Assembly: GCA_963971425.1 (NCBI GenBank)
Contig: OZ020523.1
Coordinates: 22,363,105-22,427,104 of the forward strand
DNA length: 64,000 bases
Source of the DNA: Bryoerythrophyllum caledonicum
Lineage: Eukaryota; Streptophyta; Bryopsida; Pottiales; Pottiaceae
Direction of reading: 5' to 3'
Shown: piece by piece, positions 14,040 through 26,510 of the stretch
How the letters are laid out: every line of letters begins with the position of its first letter
Position numbering within the stretch: position 1 is the stretch's first letter
Translations under genes and position numbers: made by a program
The notes under the pieces: model-generated
The model's input: only the letters and a program-made list of their open reading frames with translations
Database searches by the model: none
Told to the model about the DNA's origin: nothing

Positions 14040-15170
14040 CAAATTCTATCCAGTTGTGATCATTAGATATCATTAAACCTCAATTGTCAAATTCTATCTA
14101 GTCGTGACCTAAACCAATTGGATATCATTAAACCTAAACCATCAAATCTTATCAAATTGTGACCATCAAATATTATCAAACCTTACCCCTCAAATCTTAT
14201 CTAGTCGTGACCGTCACATGTTATGAAACCTCGCCCGCCAAATCTCATACAATCATGGGTTGCGGCGATCATCTAACAACATCAATAAGATCATATTCAA
14301 TTGTAACCGCCAGATATCATTACCCCTGAAACATCGAATGACCCACTAGTGGCCATAGTATTCTACATGTATGGCATTGTATTTGAACAAAATAAGGTTG
14401 AGATATTGAAATGACCTCCAGATGAAAAATGTTAATTGAGGGTTCTTCAATCTAAAAGTCTTCCTGAACTCTACGTACATTTCGGTGCTCCACAGAGTAA
14501 AAATATATGCATGCATATACGGTTTCCGACTGACGGTTAACCCTTTGAAGGGCGATGCGGGTGACCATGCCTCGAAGAATCCACAACTATAATATATCAT
14601 ATAAAACATCATCTACACAATAGGCACATCTCATTGCAACCAATCACTACAAACATCATCGTTTGTGACCGTTAGATATCATCAAACCTTTATTGTTTCA
14701 TTTGTGACTGTCACATATCATCAAACCTTTATTGTAAAAAAATCATCATTTGTGACCGTCAGATATCGTCAAACCATTATCGTTTCATTTGTGACCGTCA
14801 AATATCATCAAACCTTTATCATAAGACAATCATCATTTGTGACCGTCAGATATCATCAAACCTTAATCGTTTCATTTGTGACCGCCAGATATCATCAAAC
14901 CTTAATCGTTTCATTTGTGACCGCCAGATATCATCAAACCTTAATTGTTTCATTTGTGACCGCCAGATATCATCAAACCCTTATCATCAGGATCATCGTT
15001 TGTGACCGTTAGATATCATCGAATCTCAACCGTCAGATCGGATCCAGTCTTGACCGTCGGATATGACGGAACCTGACACGTCAGATCGCATCCAATCGTG
15101 GGCGCCGAGAACATCTAAGGGAAACCGTCAGATCTAACCACTCGTGGGCCGATCGTGGCCGTTGGATCTG
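14040..15170. repeat. GACCGTCAGATATCATCAAACC tandem array
   Basis: The core at about 14,650-15,015 consists of roughly 39 bp units (TTTGTGACCGYCAGATATCA / TCAAACCTTAATCGTTTCA), some with an extra ~19 bp spacer. Degenerate relatives flank it on both sides (14,040-14,300 and 15,015-15,170, e.g. 'ACCGTCAGATC'). A family F MITE sits between the left flank and the core. Open reading through the core comes only from the repeat period. It lies about 1 kb before the serine acetyltransferase start. Confidence 0.85.
14345..14536. repeat. Family F MITE inside the repeat array
   Basis: It aligns with 4,119-4,330 and 19,084-19,285 (ACTAGTGGCCATAGTATTC, ATAAGGTTGAGATATTGAAA, AGAGTAAAAATATATGC). It ends before a TTAA at 14,537-14,540. 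The left terminus is decayed. Confidence 0.6.
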
Positions 15171-16155
15171 GGTACAGCCCCCTTGGGCACGAATCGCCCT
15201 GGGTTCCCTCCCACCCAGCATTTTAAACAAGTAATTTTACACTCCCACTTCACAGGGTTTAAAGGATTAAACCTCCCACTTCACTTGGTAAGAAAACTTC
15301 ATGAGCTCAAGAAAGTGAACAAGTTTTATTTTTTATTCCCAGAAAATTGCAGTGACCTAATTCACAGAGCAAATTTTCTTTCTTTTTTTGTTTGTTTGTG
15401 TGTTTGTTTGTCTGTCTGTCTGTCTGTGGTTATTTGCAGGTTGAGGTGGAGATGCGGCATGGTTTGGTGAAGGAAGAGATTTGGCAATTCGAGTGGAGTC
15501 GGAGGAAGTAGTGTCGGTGGTGGTGTGCATTTTGGGATTTTGGGGGAGGAGCAAGTGAGTTACTGCATTGTGGGTATGGTGAATTCAGTGTTGTCTGAAT
15601 TGGGTGGCGTTTTTTTTCTTCTTCTTCAATCGAGGGGTGTTTGTCTGTCGAAACCCTAATTTTAATTTGGATGGCAGGCGCCGGTTGGAATCTCTTTATT
15701 CCTGTGCAAAAGTCCCAACTTTGTGAAGTGATTTCTGTCTCTTCAAGGGAGCAGCTGGGGATGCTTTTTGAGAGTACTCAATTTGCTGCTACTTTCTAGA
15801 GGAGGCTCTGTTGTGGAAACCGAACATGTTTTTTTTTTTTGTTTCTGGAGTCTAGCTTTGGGAGCACAACTTGAATTTCTTGAGGAGAGAATTCTCTACT
15901 GGATCGGCTAAGACATGTGTTGTTTGGTGGTTGTGATATTCACAGAAAATTCACATCGGAGGTTTCTGTTGTTTGAGAAAGAAGATTGTACTTTCCATGT
16001 TGTAGTAGGTGAGCGTTGATGAGCGCTTGGTTCGGGAACAAGCAATTGCTTGGCTTCATCTGGTCAAAGAATCCTCTTGAGATGCTGCAGGGAAAGCAAA
16101 CCAGGTGAGTAGGATAGTTAAGAAAAGGAAGCCGGGCTTTGATTTGCTCCCGGCG
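15171..16155 (+). promoter_or_regulatory. Presumed promoter and 5' UTR of the serine acetyltransferase gene
   Basis: No protein is seen before the ATG at 16,156. A likely UTR intron ends at TTTGCAG (15,440), and a donor-like CAG|GTGAGT occurs at 16,104/16,105. In-frame reading from 16,105 starts with GTG, so that extension is not used as the start. No TATA box could be assigned. Boundaries are inferred. Confidence 0.4.
15378..15430. repeat. (TTTG)n/(TCTG)n microsatellite
   Basis: A T/G-rich run that grades into four TCTG units, ending just before a TTATTTGCAG splice-acceptor-like sequence at 15,431-15,440. It probably forms the pyrimidine-rich end of an intron in the acetyltransferase 5' untranslated region. 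Confidence 0.7.
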
Positions 16156-17869
16156 ATGGAGACTCTGGCGTTCAAATTCTGCGCACAGGGCTGCGTGAAA
16201 TGCAGCCCAGTGTCGTTATCTCTTCGGTCTTCCATTCTGTCCTCATCCAGGCGATCGGAGTGCTCCCCCTCCTCATCCTCCGACTTCTATGGCGACCACC
16301 ACCTCAAGGTTGTTGCCGAGAGAGGAGCACCGAGCAGGAGGAGCTCCAGGCGGGGGCCGCTCATTCGAGTGGTTTTTGTGGACGAATGTGGGTCTGAGAA
16401 GGCGAGGGACACCACCAAAGATCAGGAGTCCAAAGAAGTTGCGAATGGTCATTCTGTACCGGTTACTACCCCTCATGAGTCGGCACGATCAGTGCCCTCA
16501 GCAATGTGCTGTGGATCGACTCTGGATCAGCAATCTGATGTTGATGAGCTGTGGCTCACCATCCAGACGGAAGCCAGATTGGAGTCGGAGAAGGAGCCGG
16601 CTCTTGCGTCCTACTTCTACTCTTCGGTCATATCTCACAGGTTAGTTTTTTCCTCTACCTTCCGAAAAGATATGTAGTTTGCTTCTTTGAACAAATAAGA
16701 GTTACTTTATGCCAACCCCATGTGAACTCGCATTGCGGTGAAAGGATGGAGTTATGGCTGTAATATCTAGTTTTTTCCTCTGTAATGGTGAAGATAATAT
16801 GGAAGATACTTTGCACCAACAAACGGGACCATGATCTAGTCGAGAAAGGAGATGTAGTTCATTCCGTTGAAAGTGAATATAGCTCACGAATAATATCTAG
16901 TGTTTCCCTCTCCTGAAGTGAAACCATGATCTAATCAAGAAAATAGATGTAATCTACTTCTCTGAAAGTGAAGAGAACAACGAAAGGTACTCTGCCTGAA
17001 CCTCGTGTAACCTTGCTGCATTATGGTGGAAGCATCTGCAATGTCTAATTTTCTCCTCCTAGTTATGATCTGGTGGAGCAAGGACATGTAATTCATTCCT
17101 TGTACATTGCACCAGCTCCATTGTTTCCAGATTCTGACCTACGCCTCGGTCTGTCCGCTTTAGGTCCCTGGAGCGCGCGCTGGCGTTCCACCTGAGCAAC
17201 AAGCTGAGCAACCCGACGCTGCTGAGCACGCAGCTGTTCGGGCTGATCGTGGACATCTTCAGCAGCGACGCGGCCATCCGGCAGGCGGTCCGGGAGGATC
17301 TGCGCGCGGTGCGCACCAAGGACCCGGCGTGCAGCTCCTACTGCCACTGCCTGCTCTACTTCAAGGGCTTCCTGGCGTGCCAGGCGTACCGCGTGTCGCA
17401 CTGGCTGTGGAACACGCGCCGCTCCTCGCTGGCGTTCCTGATCCAGTCGCGCGTCTCCGAGGTCTTCCACGTCGACATCCACCCCGCGGCGAAGATCGGC
17501 TCCGGCGTGCTCTTCGACCACGCCACCGGGCTGGTCGTCGGCGAAACCGCCACCATCGGCAGCAACGTCTCCATCCTGCACAACGTCACGCTGGGGGGCA
17601 CTGGGTCCATCATTGGCGACAGGCACCCCAAGATCGGCGACGGCGTGCTCATTGGCGCCGGGGCCATCTTGCTTGGGAACATCAGGATCGGCGAGGGCGC
17701 AAAGATCGGCTCCGGGTCGCTGGTGTTGATCGATGTGCCGCCGCACACCACAGCCGTGGGCAACCCGGCGCGCCTGGTGGGCGGCAAGCAGAGCCCCACC
17801 AAGCTGCAGGAGATTCCCAGTGAAACCATGGATCATACCATCAAAGGTTGGTCTGATTATGTCATTTAA
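16156..17869 (+). CDS. SERAT: Serine O-acetyltransferase, plant type, probably plastid-targeted
   Basis: It transfers acetyl from acetyl-CoA to L-serine to make O-acetylserine, the carbon skeleton for cysteine. Two exons, 16156-16640 and 17164-17869, join through a GTTAGT..TTTAG intron within AG|G (Arg) and give 396 aa. The first ~60 residues are Ser/Arg-rich with few acidic residues, fitting a plastid transit peptide. Then come the N-terminal SAT helical domain (HRSLERALAFHLSNKL) and the left-handed hexapeptide-repeat helix. Conserved catalytic and substrate positions are visible: Asp and His in DIHPAAKIG (from residue 266), His in DHATG (~281), and GDRHPKIG. The last residues, SDYVI, end in the Ile that enters the O-acetylserine(thiol)lyase active site, so it should form the cysteine synthase complex. 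Exon 2 is strikingly GC-rich in AT-rich surroundings. The start was chosen as the first ATG of the frame. Confidence 0.93.
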
Positions 17870-19083
17870 CTCAGTTTTGTCTCAAGTTTCTTCCTTTATA
17901 AGAATTTTCATTGCTGATGTTTCTTCCCTTTTGTAAGAACGTGCGACATGAAGTGAGTGCATACGCTAGTTTTGGAGGTCTCGGAACTTTATGTGAGTGC
18001 TCATGAGTCATTATTCGCTGCTTTTTTAAATTTTGCATGTTGTGTTTTGTATTTTGATTTATTTTTCTTTGAAGTTTGGTTAATGTGAGAGTATAGCGGG
18101 TGATCAGTTGATTTTTGTGGTGATTTTCAGCTGTCTTTCTTTGGCATGACGGGAGTAGTTTTGGTTGCATGGTTTTTTTTGGTAGTGTGTGACTTGTTGC
18201 AAGGGCGGTTTTTTTGCTCTGTACTTTGTATCTTTCTTATTTGGAAAGTTATCCTCAGTTTGTTCACTCTCTATAGTTATGGAAGAGTTGGTGGTCTCTA
18301 AACTCATGTCAGAGTAGCCATAATTGTTTTAAAATAGTTTACACAAGATGCCATGATAAATATGATCTGCCTCTCTCCCTTGAGCTGATGTTAGAGCTCA
18401 TGGTAGTCATTCATAACAAAAAGAAGAGGAGGTACCTTGTTCAAATGTCGGGCAACTCTTCAAAGAAATTGCACTATCACTACAGATGTTCATCCTGTTG
18501 ATTTTGATTGTCTTGGGATCTATGGTGCATCTGCATCTTGCTTTCATTGCAATACAATTATCAATGCGCTTGTCCAGAATAACATGTATGTCAAGGTTGT
18601 GCATGAGTTTGTATGTCTCCAGAATTGCACTGTCAAATGTAAATTGCACTTATACATCAAACTTGAAGACAATCGTGAACTTTATTCTGGTTTATAACTG
18701 CATTCACAATTGTACAATTGTAAGTTGATCATGGAGATTGTGCAATCATATTCCGGTTTGAGACTACTCACAGGCACAATGGGTATGTCTTTTGAGGTGC
18801 AGAGTGCCAAGTGAAACTCAAGCAAAAGTGCAACCCAAGTGTGAACACACAACACACGAATTTGAGTATGTAGATAAGAAAAGAGGACGACTTTTTTGCA
18901 ACTATAAAAGTACAACCAAGCTGCATGGATAGACATGACATTATACTGTTGTTGTGCAGAAGGTGTCAGCCTTGACAGGATCAGACAGCTTATTCGCTTG
19001 GGGATCATGGAGTTGCTGATCCTATTATTTGCTTCGGATTCATGGTTATGAACTAGGTATTTGGGGGGTTAGAGCATCCTTAA
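17870..19083. other. Downstream of SERAT, no gene seen
   Basis: The 3' untranslated region of the acetyltransferase, then AT-rich intergenic DNA. Short frames around 18.4-19.0 kb have no family features. No RNA gene was found. Confidence 0.5.
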
Positions 19084-19285
19084 CCCTTCAACGTCATAGG
19101 TGCCATTGGTGGTCACAGTATTCTACACGTATGGTGTCGTATTGGAACATGATAAGGTTCACATATTGAAATCACCTCGAAATGAAAGATTTTAGTAGAA
19201 GAATCTTCAATCCAAAGGTGTAAGTCTTGCTAAACTTTGATACATTTCTTGTATTTTATAGAGTAAAATATGTGCGTGCATATAC
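19084..19285. repeat. Family F MITE, TTAA-flanked on the left
   Basis: It begins right after TTAA (19,080-19,083) with CCCTTCAACGTCATAGGTGCC, the inverted partner of the right end CCTGTCGTTTAAGGG|TTAA seen at 40,574-40,592. The right terminus is missing: sequence passes directly into the LINE fragment at about 19,286. Confidence 0.65.
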
Positions 19286-22200
19286 TTTATCCTTGCCAAA
19301 TATGGTGGTGCTAAAAACATTCCTAGAATAAACAAAGCCCATTGCATTAGATCACCAATCACCCAAACAGTCTTTCTACAAAATGAAGCAAAAATTATGG
19401 TAAGAAACACATTCACGGATTTCCTTTTAGAACCCTCACCTTTGGAACAAGTGTGGCTACAAGAAACCCAAAATGATACAATAATTAACCACCTGATCTC
19501 CCAAAACTTTTACAAACACTTTCTATAGTAAATATTATTGGCTTAAAACAGTTTACACTAGTACACGGAACACACATTATGCACTACAATGACTTCAAAA
19601 CATTTCAAGTGAAACACCATCCAAATTTGTAAAGAGCGCTCTTAGTATTGCCCAACAACTATTTTGCTACCCTCCATGTCCTATTACATCCGCTTCACCA
19701 TGCCCTACATATCCAAACCCCTACACACTCAGGGACCCATATATCACCACCAACAACAACATCCAACCAAGAAACAACCCCCCACCAATTCACCCCGTCC
19801 AGTCCACCGCATCTATTCCTTCGTCCCCCCCAATACACATTATGAAAACCCATCCACATATTCCATAAATCTTATTATAGACCATAAACATAGAAAACAT
19901 GTTGACTCAAACAAAACTATAAAGAATGATACCTAATATTGAATATGCCAATGACAATACAATCAAAATACCTAAAACAAATGGTTACCCCAAGGGAATC
20001 GCTTCCCATGGCATGACCAAAACACCTCCATCCATAATACCATACAATTAATACAATACTATAAAAAACCTCCAAAAAATTCAACCTAGACACCATTCAA
20101 GCACACCACCTTCAACAGCAATCAAGTGATTCAAGATTTGTCACCCCACCCAATACCATTCCTCTCTTCAACATCCAGACAACCGAATGCAACCCTAAAA
20201 ACAATATCCTCACATCAACCAATACAATTTGAATTAACTATGGCCATGCACATATATACAAAGACAATAGAAGACATCTATTTACTAGACTCCAATGGTT
20301 ATGGAACCAATTTCATATCAAATTACAAAACCCCACAAACATAGAACCAATAATCCAACCATTTGAAATAGAAATAGTTTGGGTATTCCAAAGATATAAA
20401 TACTTCATTCCAAAGAATGACCCCATGAAAAACGCCAGATACACATACCCACACCCATTTTTAGCTCACTAATTTCAACCTTTAACCCCTAAAGACCCAA
20501 GAATCCCCTTAGGGGACTCTTGAAGGTTTGGGCAAGTTCCTATGGTGTCAATTTGTAACATTCCTTTTAAATTTTTTTACTGGAGATGGACATTGCTAAA
20601 AGCTTTGTGTGAGTCTAACTTTTTCCTAAATCCGACAATCTATGAAAAAGTTATAGGGTTTTGAATTTCAAACAGGGATAGCAGGCATGTCGAACACCTC
20701 CAAAAACTTTTGCTAAGACACTCTATTACATGTGAGATTTTCAATACTAAAAAATAATATTATTTCCTTTCATATTGTCAAAAAAAATCTCTTCTCGTAA
20801 GGGGAAAATAGCATAATAATCTAAGTCAAACATTTTCACACATTGTCACACTTCGTCAAACAAGGTACCAAAAAAACTTCTTCTTTTCCACATAAAACTA
20901 TGAGATCTTCATATTCTTACATTTTATTTTTTCTACTACGAGATGTGGTCTAAACCTTCATATTCACCATTCGGATTATCATTCTAAAATATATTTAGTT
21001 CACATATAACGAACAAATATATAAGGTGAATTTGCAATTTTTGAACCTCCACTCCATGCACATTTGTTTTGAATATGCTACACCCCTTCTCTACCTCTAA
21101 AAATTGGTGTTCAAGGCGAGAACACCATGATTAGCATGATGGTAATTTTTTCATACCTTGTGTAGTGCAAAAAATTGACACCAAGTGAAGTCAAAGTCTA
21201 TTGATCCATTCAACGCAAGGAAGGAAAAGAACAATTTTCTTGACTTCAAATACTACAATCTTTCAATCCATGTAGTCAAAGTTTATGAAATTTTTTATAG
21301 ACGTTAATCAAAAAGTCTTAATTTAGATCCTATGGTTAGATGTACAAATAAAAGGTTTTGATTACATCATTACTCATTGCACTAGAACGAGCAGTTTCGA
21401 AGTGTTTTTGGTGTCAAAATGCCTTGGGTCTTTAGGGCTAAACATCCAACACTCCTACTCCTCATCCCTCGTCACATGCTCCATGCAACTCAATAAGTCC
21501 TACTCACCCTTCAAAAGAGACAAAATTTTTGTCTCACAAGGAAACACTTTCAACCACAAATGGACTAGAAATGGTATTTCACACGCCCCCAATATTAAAG
21601 AAACGCAAAAAGCATTACATTGGGCAAGACTAGCAGCCAAAAATGACCCAAACTCTACATTTACTCTTATTGTCACACCAAACACTAATTAGTATCAAAA
21701 CTTTGACCCACATTTAAGTCCATTTCCAGATTCCCACATCATTGCACTATTTAGGCACACTCGGTACCATTCAAAGACTCCACTTTACCACCCAAATTAA
21801 TAAATAATCCTAGACTCGAGCCATCCACCATACAAATACTATGCATACACCATCAAAACAAAATATTGGTACTACAGAGCAACTTGCTACACTCACCTCT
21901 ACAACAAAAGATCTTAATGTACACCGGCTATACACAAAAATAGCTCCATCCACACCTCTCTAAACACGGTGAGTCACAACAAAAAATGGTCCCAAATTAA
22001 ATACATAAACATAGCACAAACTTACCTTACCGCACCACCTCCCCTCCCTACCTATCCAAACCACATCCCTTTAAGCTCCAACTCTGCATATAGCTACTAT
22101 ACAGGTGCTTCTTTCAAAGAAGCAACAGAAGCTAACCCAAGACATTGGCATAGAGAAAAGGCTGGATGTGGCAAATATAACTCCACCGAAGGAATAAAAC

Positions 22201-23205
22201 TATCCAAAAGACTACATGGATTTCAAAATATCCTTAGAGCAGAATTGATGGCCATCCATAAAACCCTCCAAATTATCACTACACAATACACTGATGAACT
22301 TGCACACATCTTTAAAGATTGTATAGATGTTTTGTATCAATAAACACATGGATAACACACCCTACCCTCCAAAATAGCCACCCCGACCAAGCCATACTAA
22401 CATCTATGGTTCAAATGCTACAAAATTGCACACAAATTATAACCCTCCATTAAGTGAGAGCACATGTCAATAAATGAACAAGCGGATAAATTAACCAAAT
22501 AAGGACTAGATAAATCCCATAGAGATGCCAAACACTTGCATGAACATGCCCACGCTACCCCATTCTACTTCCAAAGAGATAGCTGGTCTCCCATAGAAGA
22601 CACCGCGGACAAAGGCCTCATCAGATTTCTAGATAAATCTAAAAAACAAGATCTAATTAACAACCTAGATTTAATCTTGGAAAGTTTCCCTAACATAGAC
22701 AAATGGACCGGTAACAATAACATTGATAACAAAATCTCTACAAACTTTTGGAAAAATCCCACAATTACAAATTCATAGAAAACATGCTTTATCAAATTTT
22801 ACACTGGACAATATATGGGAAATGCCCACAAACAACTCTTCTATGGAATAAAACAATTTTCATCCATAACATGCCCAATATGCACCTCCACAGACCCGGA
22901 CACATGGCTACACATACTCCTCAAATGCCAAAACCTTCACATATATTCCCTAATTGTCAAAAGAAACAATAAGGCGGTATGGGAAATCCAAAAACTAATT
23001 GTTTTTTCAAACAAATCTAGGTGCTCTATACTTATGAACGTCGGAATCTTCAACAACAATCCGCAAGAGAACACCGTCCCTCCATGGTTACTTCCATGCA
23101 CATGTAGAATCAAAAGATGTCATTGTAATGCCAGATTTAAACCAGACATACTATGCGTCAAGGGACTACCATATAAAGACCCCCACCAAACTACATAAAA
23201 ACAAA
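19286..23205 (+). pseudogene. Second, fragmentary copy of the dual-endonuclease LINE
   Basis: It is collinear with 56,960-59,940 of the large LINE but both ends are missing, and stops and frameshifts run throughout. Recognisable parts are DFLLEPSPLEQ (19,410), the low-complexity linker (19,640-19,960), WARLAA (21,620), the RNase H region with HWHREKAGCGKYNSTE and ILRAELMAIHKTL (22,080-22,343), FRFLDK-type linker (22,536-22,778), the CCHC zinc motif CPICTSTDPDTWLHILLKC and the RLE motif RFKPDILCVKG (22,815-23,198). The RNase H 'TDC' is KDC here, so the catalytic Asp context is damaged. A 953 bp TTAA-family element interrupts it at 20,486-21,438. Confidence 0.85.
20486..21438. mobile_element. 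piggyBac-like MITE, family A, inserted in the LINE fragment
   Basis: The left end is TTAA|CCCCTAAAGACCCAAG; the right end is CTTGGGTCTTTAGGGC|TAAA, an inverted match of about 16 bp with the right TTAA mutated to TAAA. The flanking LINE sequences rejoin across it (LIS..IQHSYSSSLVTCS against LITSLNITHSYFSSPVTCS in the other copy), which fixes its limits independently. 953 bp, no transposase frame, so non-autonomous. Opposite in orientation to the copy at 61,105-62,030. Confidence 0.82.
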
Positions 23206-24606
23206 CCTTACTACAACATGCACATTATAGGAGTTTATTAAGCTATTCAAGCTCATAATATGTAGAGATTCCTAGGCCATACCCTCCAATATTTGTGATA
23301 GACCTAGATGATATCCGTGGATATCACCTCAAAAGGTGGCTAAATGCCTATGTTGCTTGTTAGCATTCTGGCTAAATTTCATCTAAATTTTTTTATTGTG
23401 TATAAGTAGTGACCCAATTTTTTGGTAGCTTTTCATCTAACTTTAGCCAGTTGAGGGATGGCTACCAACAAACCGCCTCAATGCTCCCTTTATTGAGACT
23501 CCATAAACTAAGATTTCTTTAAATCATGCCTCCCACTTTCCAAATTTGTGGAATATAGAGAGCCCTTTAAGTGACCCTTGGAAGTATTAATTAAGGCACT
23601 TTTGGCTCAAACTTCAATGATTCTTCCTGTTCTTTGCACCATCAATGAGGAGGTGTTGACACATGGGACAATAAAAGTCTAGAGAGTGAGTTTGAAGGCC
23701 TATTTAGAGGCTAACGGTTGAGTTGCAACGGCCTTCAAGTGGCCTCTAATTACCCTTCCTATTGAGGTTGAGGGCCTATTTTGAGGGCATGGGTTGACGA
23801 TGCTCTTATGGTAGGATGAGGCGGAATCCTAGAATTCTCCTCTCGCATTTGATTAGTAGGCATAACTATAGGACCAAGGTGATGATGGTCATGAGTCTTC
23901 TTGTGCATGGTTTTGAATGTGATTCTAACTTTTTCCAATGGTTGTGATTCAATCAACAAATTTTTAACTATTGTTTGAAACAATTTTTTTACTATTTTCA
24001 ATTGTTGGAACTTCAAGATGACAACTACAAGAATTACACTCAAAACCATTAGTAAACTTTGAGAACATGAATTGTAACATACATGCGTTTGGAGAGTGCA
24101 ATGTGGTTTTTTTTCCCTTGGGCAAACTGGATAAGCGTACCTTGAGTCAAGATTATGGCATACTTTCTACTACACATTGCATAAATTTTTATAATCTATC
24201 TTCTACCTTATGTCAAGTCATTGCACGCCAAAAATCACAAGTGATGAAGGTGTTTAGGATAAGAAAAATGGACTGGCAATGACTAGGGATATAGAAGGTA
24301 GCCATTGCTTAGAAAAGCAATTTTAAGTTTTATATAGAATTCATTAAAATACAAACGGTGGATAGAATCATTATGTCTCGTTAGTTGAAAGAAGAAAAAA
24401 ATTGAATAAAGTAAAATCCTTAATATCTACTCTATTTAACGTAAAAAGCTATGAGAGTTGCCAAGAACTTTCTTTCATTGCAACTTGCTTCAAAAACTTG
24501 CACTATTAAGCTCTACAATAGAACCAAAAAGAATAATTTGTAGAATCTATAAATCCACCTCCCTTTACTGTGTTCAACTTAAATAGAAGCTGAAGTAGGG
24601 AATGAT
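23206..24606. other. Intergenic, no gene seen
   Basis: AT-rich with no coding features that I can support. A minus-strand frame at 23.76-24.05 kb has no recognisable domain. Confidence 0.5.
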
Positions 24607-24610
24607 TTAA

Positions 24611-25697
24611 CCCCTAAAGCATCAACTCAACAGTTTTGGTATGATTTAGGGTCCGGTCAGGCTCCCTATGAGTCAAATTTTACCGGATGTGGCTGTAACT
24701 TTGGCACAGCATGGGAAATTGTCATATCTTCCTAACAAGACCAAATTTTACTTTCATCGGGCCCGTAGTTAAGAAATAATTCGTGTTTAAAGATCAAAAT
24801 TCAATTCAGGGCAGCTGGGGCAGGTTTGTGGCCAATGGGAGTGGTGTACCAAATCTGTGACAGTCTACAGTGACTTCCAAATGATCCTTTCTGAAATCGT
24901 TTCACAATTTTTTTTAAAACTTGATTTTGAAAAATCCAACCGTAGGATCTTGTTTAGAGCCATCCAATTAGTATATGTACCAAGTTTTGTAAATTTTGAC
25001 TGTACGGATCTTGAGATATATTCAGTCAAAGTTCCAAGTTTTATAAAAACTTTCAGGCAGATCAACAGTGATTGGGTCACCTTCGTCACCCATTTTTCCT
25101 TCACCATTTTCTCCTCCTAAACCACAGTATATGCTGTAAAATTCATATCTATTTTGGATTTATTTATTTTTTGGATTTCTTTCCTCTACAATTTCTTTTC
25201 CATACAAATGCATGTATACACCGTTCGGATTTCAAAAAATAGATGATCTTCTTAGGCATTTGTAGTGTGGAAAAAGAGCCAGTGTATATGCATTTCATTT
25301 GACTCCCGTCACTGGAAATGTGGTTTTCCAATGCTTCTGTGTGTTGTATTGTCTTCAATTTTTTTTGAGCATACTCCCAACTCACTTTAGAATCCAAAAC
25401 TGAAGAGCCTCCAACCACACGATCTCAAAAAACTGGCTGTTTCACTCTCCGAAGGGTGGCTGTCCCTGCCGGGCAGTACCAAAAAAAAACTTTTCTCTCA
25501 AGTTCAAACCTTATGATCTTCCAAACGGTGAGGAGTTACAATCTAAAATTCTGTGTACACATACATGTACAAGTTAGGTACTAGATCATACGGTTAGATT
25601 CTTTAAAATACGTTCGAATTTGCATAATTCTACCTTGAACTAAAACATGGCAGAATTGAGGCAGAATTTGGGATTTTATGGCCAGAAACTTTAGGGG
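24611..25697. mobile_element. TTAA-flanked 1,087 bp element, family C
   Basis: The ends are TTAA|CCCCTAAAGCATCAA (left, TTAA at 24,607) and AACTTTAGGGG|TTAA (right, TTAA at 25,698), so both target-site duplications are intact. The interior differs from family A although the outer ~10 bases match. It has short open frames only and no transposase. Named piggyBac-like from the TTAA/CCC signature alone. Confidence 0.78.
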
Positions 25698-25789
25698 TTA
25701 ATCATGCCCTAGATTTGCCATCATTTGACAAAGTTTTCTAGAATTTTTTTAAATTAGATAGAAAAGAGAAAGATATAGTGAGATTTGAT

Positions 25790-26510
25790 TCAAAAAATTT
25801 GTAACTATTATTTACCAAACCCACTTCAAAACTACTTATTTTAGTGCAAAAATTTAAAAAGACACTACTTTCAACTCCAACCGTAAGATTCTAATTTATA
25901 TTGCTATAGCCACATGCTTACAATTTTTCTTAATCTTTGACCACATGAATTGATAGATTATAGAGTTTAAAGTGAAAAAAAGTATTTGTTTGTCTTGTAT
26001 TTTGAGCATTGACAGACTTTGACTTCACTTGGTGTCAAAGTTTTGCATTACAAAAGTGTTGGATTCTATACCATTACAATGTATGTGACATTAGTTCCTT
26101 GTCCACCATTTTTTAGAGGTAGCAAAATATGGAAGCATATTCAAATAAATTATGTAATGAAGAGAGGTTCCAACATCACCAATACAAATTTTCATTTTGT
26201 ATTCATACAATGTTGTGTAGATTGAAAATTCAAATGTTCAAAACTAAGGTCCATAATTCTTCATGACGCTCATAAAATCAAATGAAAAACACAGAGACCT
26301 AAATTTTTATGTTGAAATGAATTTTTTTTTTGCACCTTGCCTGTAAAAAAATGAGCAAACTTTGACTCATTTTGATGTAAATTTTTTTCAATATGAAAGG
26401 TTGTTTTTTCTTTCAATCTCAAATAAAAATTTGTTTATTACTTGTAATAAAAATCTCATATTCAATAGAGGGTTGTAGCAATTGTTTTCAAAAAATTTAA
26501 AAATGCCCGT
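25790..26510. repeat. Degenerate family A element, reverse orientation
   Basis: It aligns along its length with 61,200-61,800: 'GACAGACTTTGACTTCACTTGGTGTCAAAGTTTTGCATT' corresponds to the same block at 61,345-61,380, and TTTTTATGTTGAAATGAA..AAACTTTGACT to 61,630-61,715. No termini are left. It lies directly next to the family C element and may be its former insertion target. Confidence 0.6.

Noticed and set aside
14650-15015. Regular ~39 bp repeats, at first sight like a CRISPR array, and a 115-codon frame through them
   Set aside because: There are no unique spacers of constant size and the genome is a plant's. The frame (MTVRYHQT repeated) arises from a period divisible by three.
16105-16155. 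N-terminal extension MSRIVKKRKPG... of the acetyltransferase
   Set aside because: It begins at GTG and overlaps a strong splice-donor sequence (CAG|GTGAGT). The ATG at 16,156 begins a plausible transit peptide.
17093-17836. Long frames on the opposite strand of SERAT exon 2
   Set aside because: They are shadows of GC-rich coding sequence; the plus strand has all family motifs and correct splice phases.
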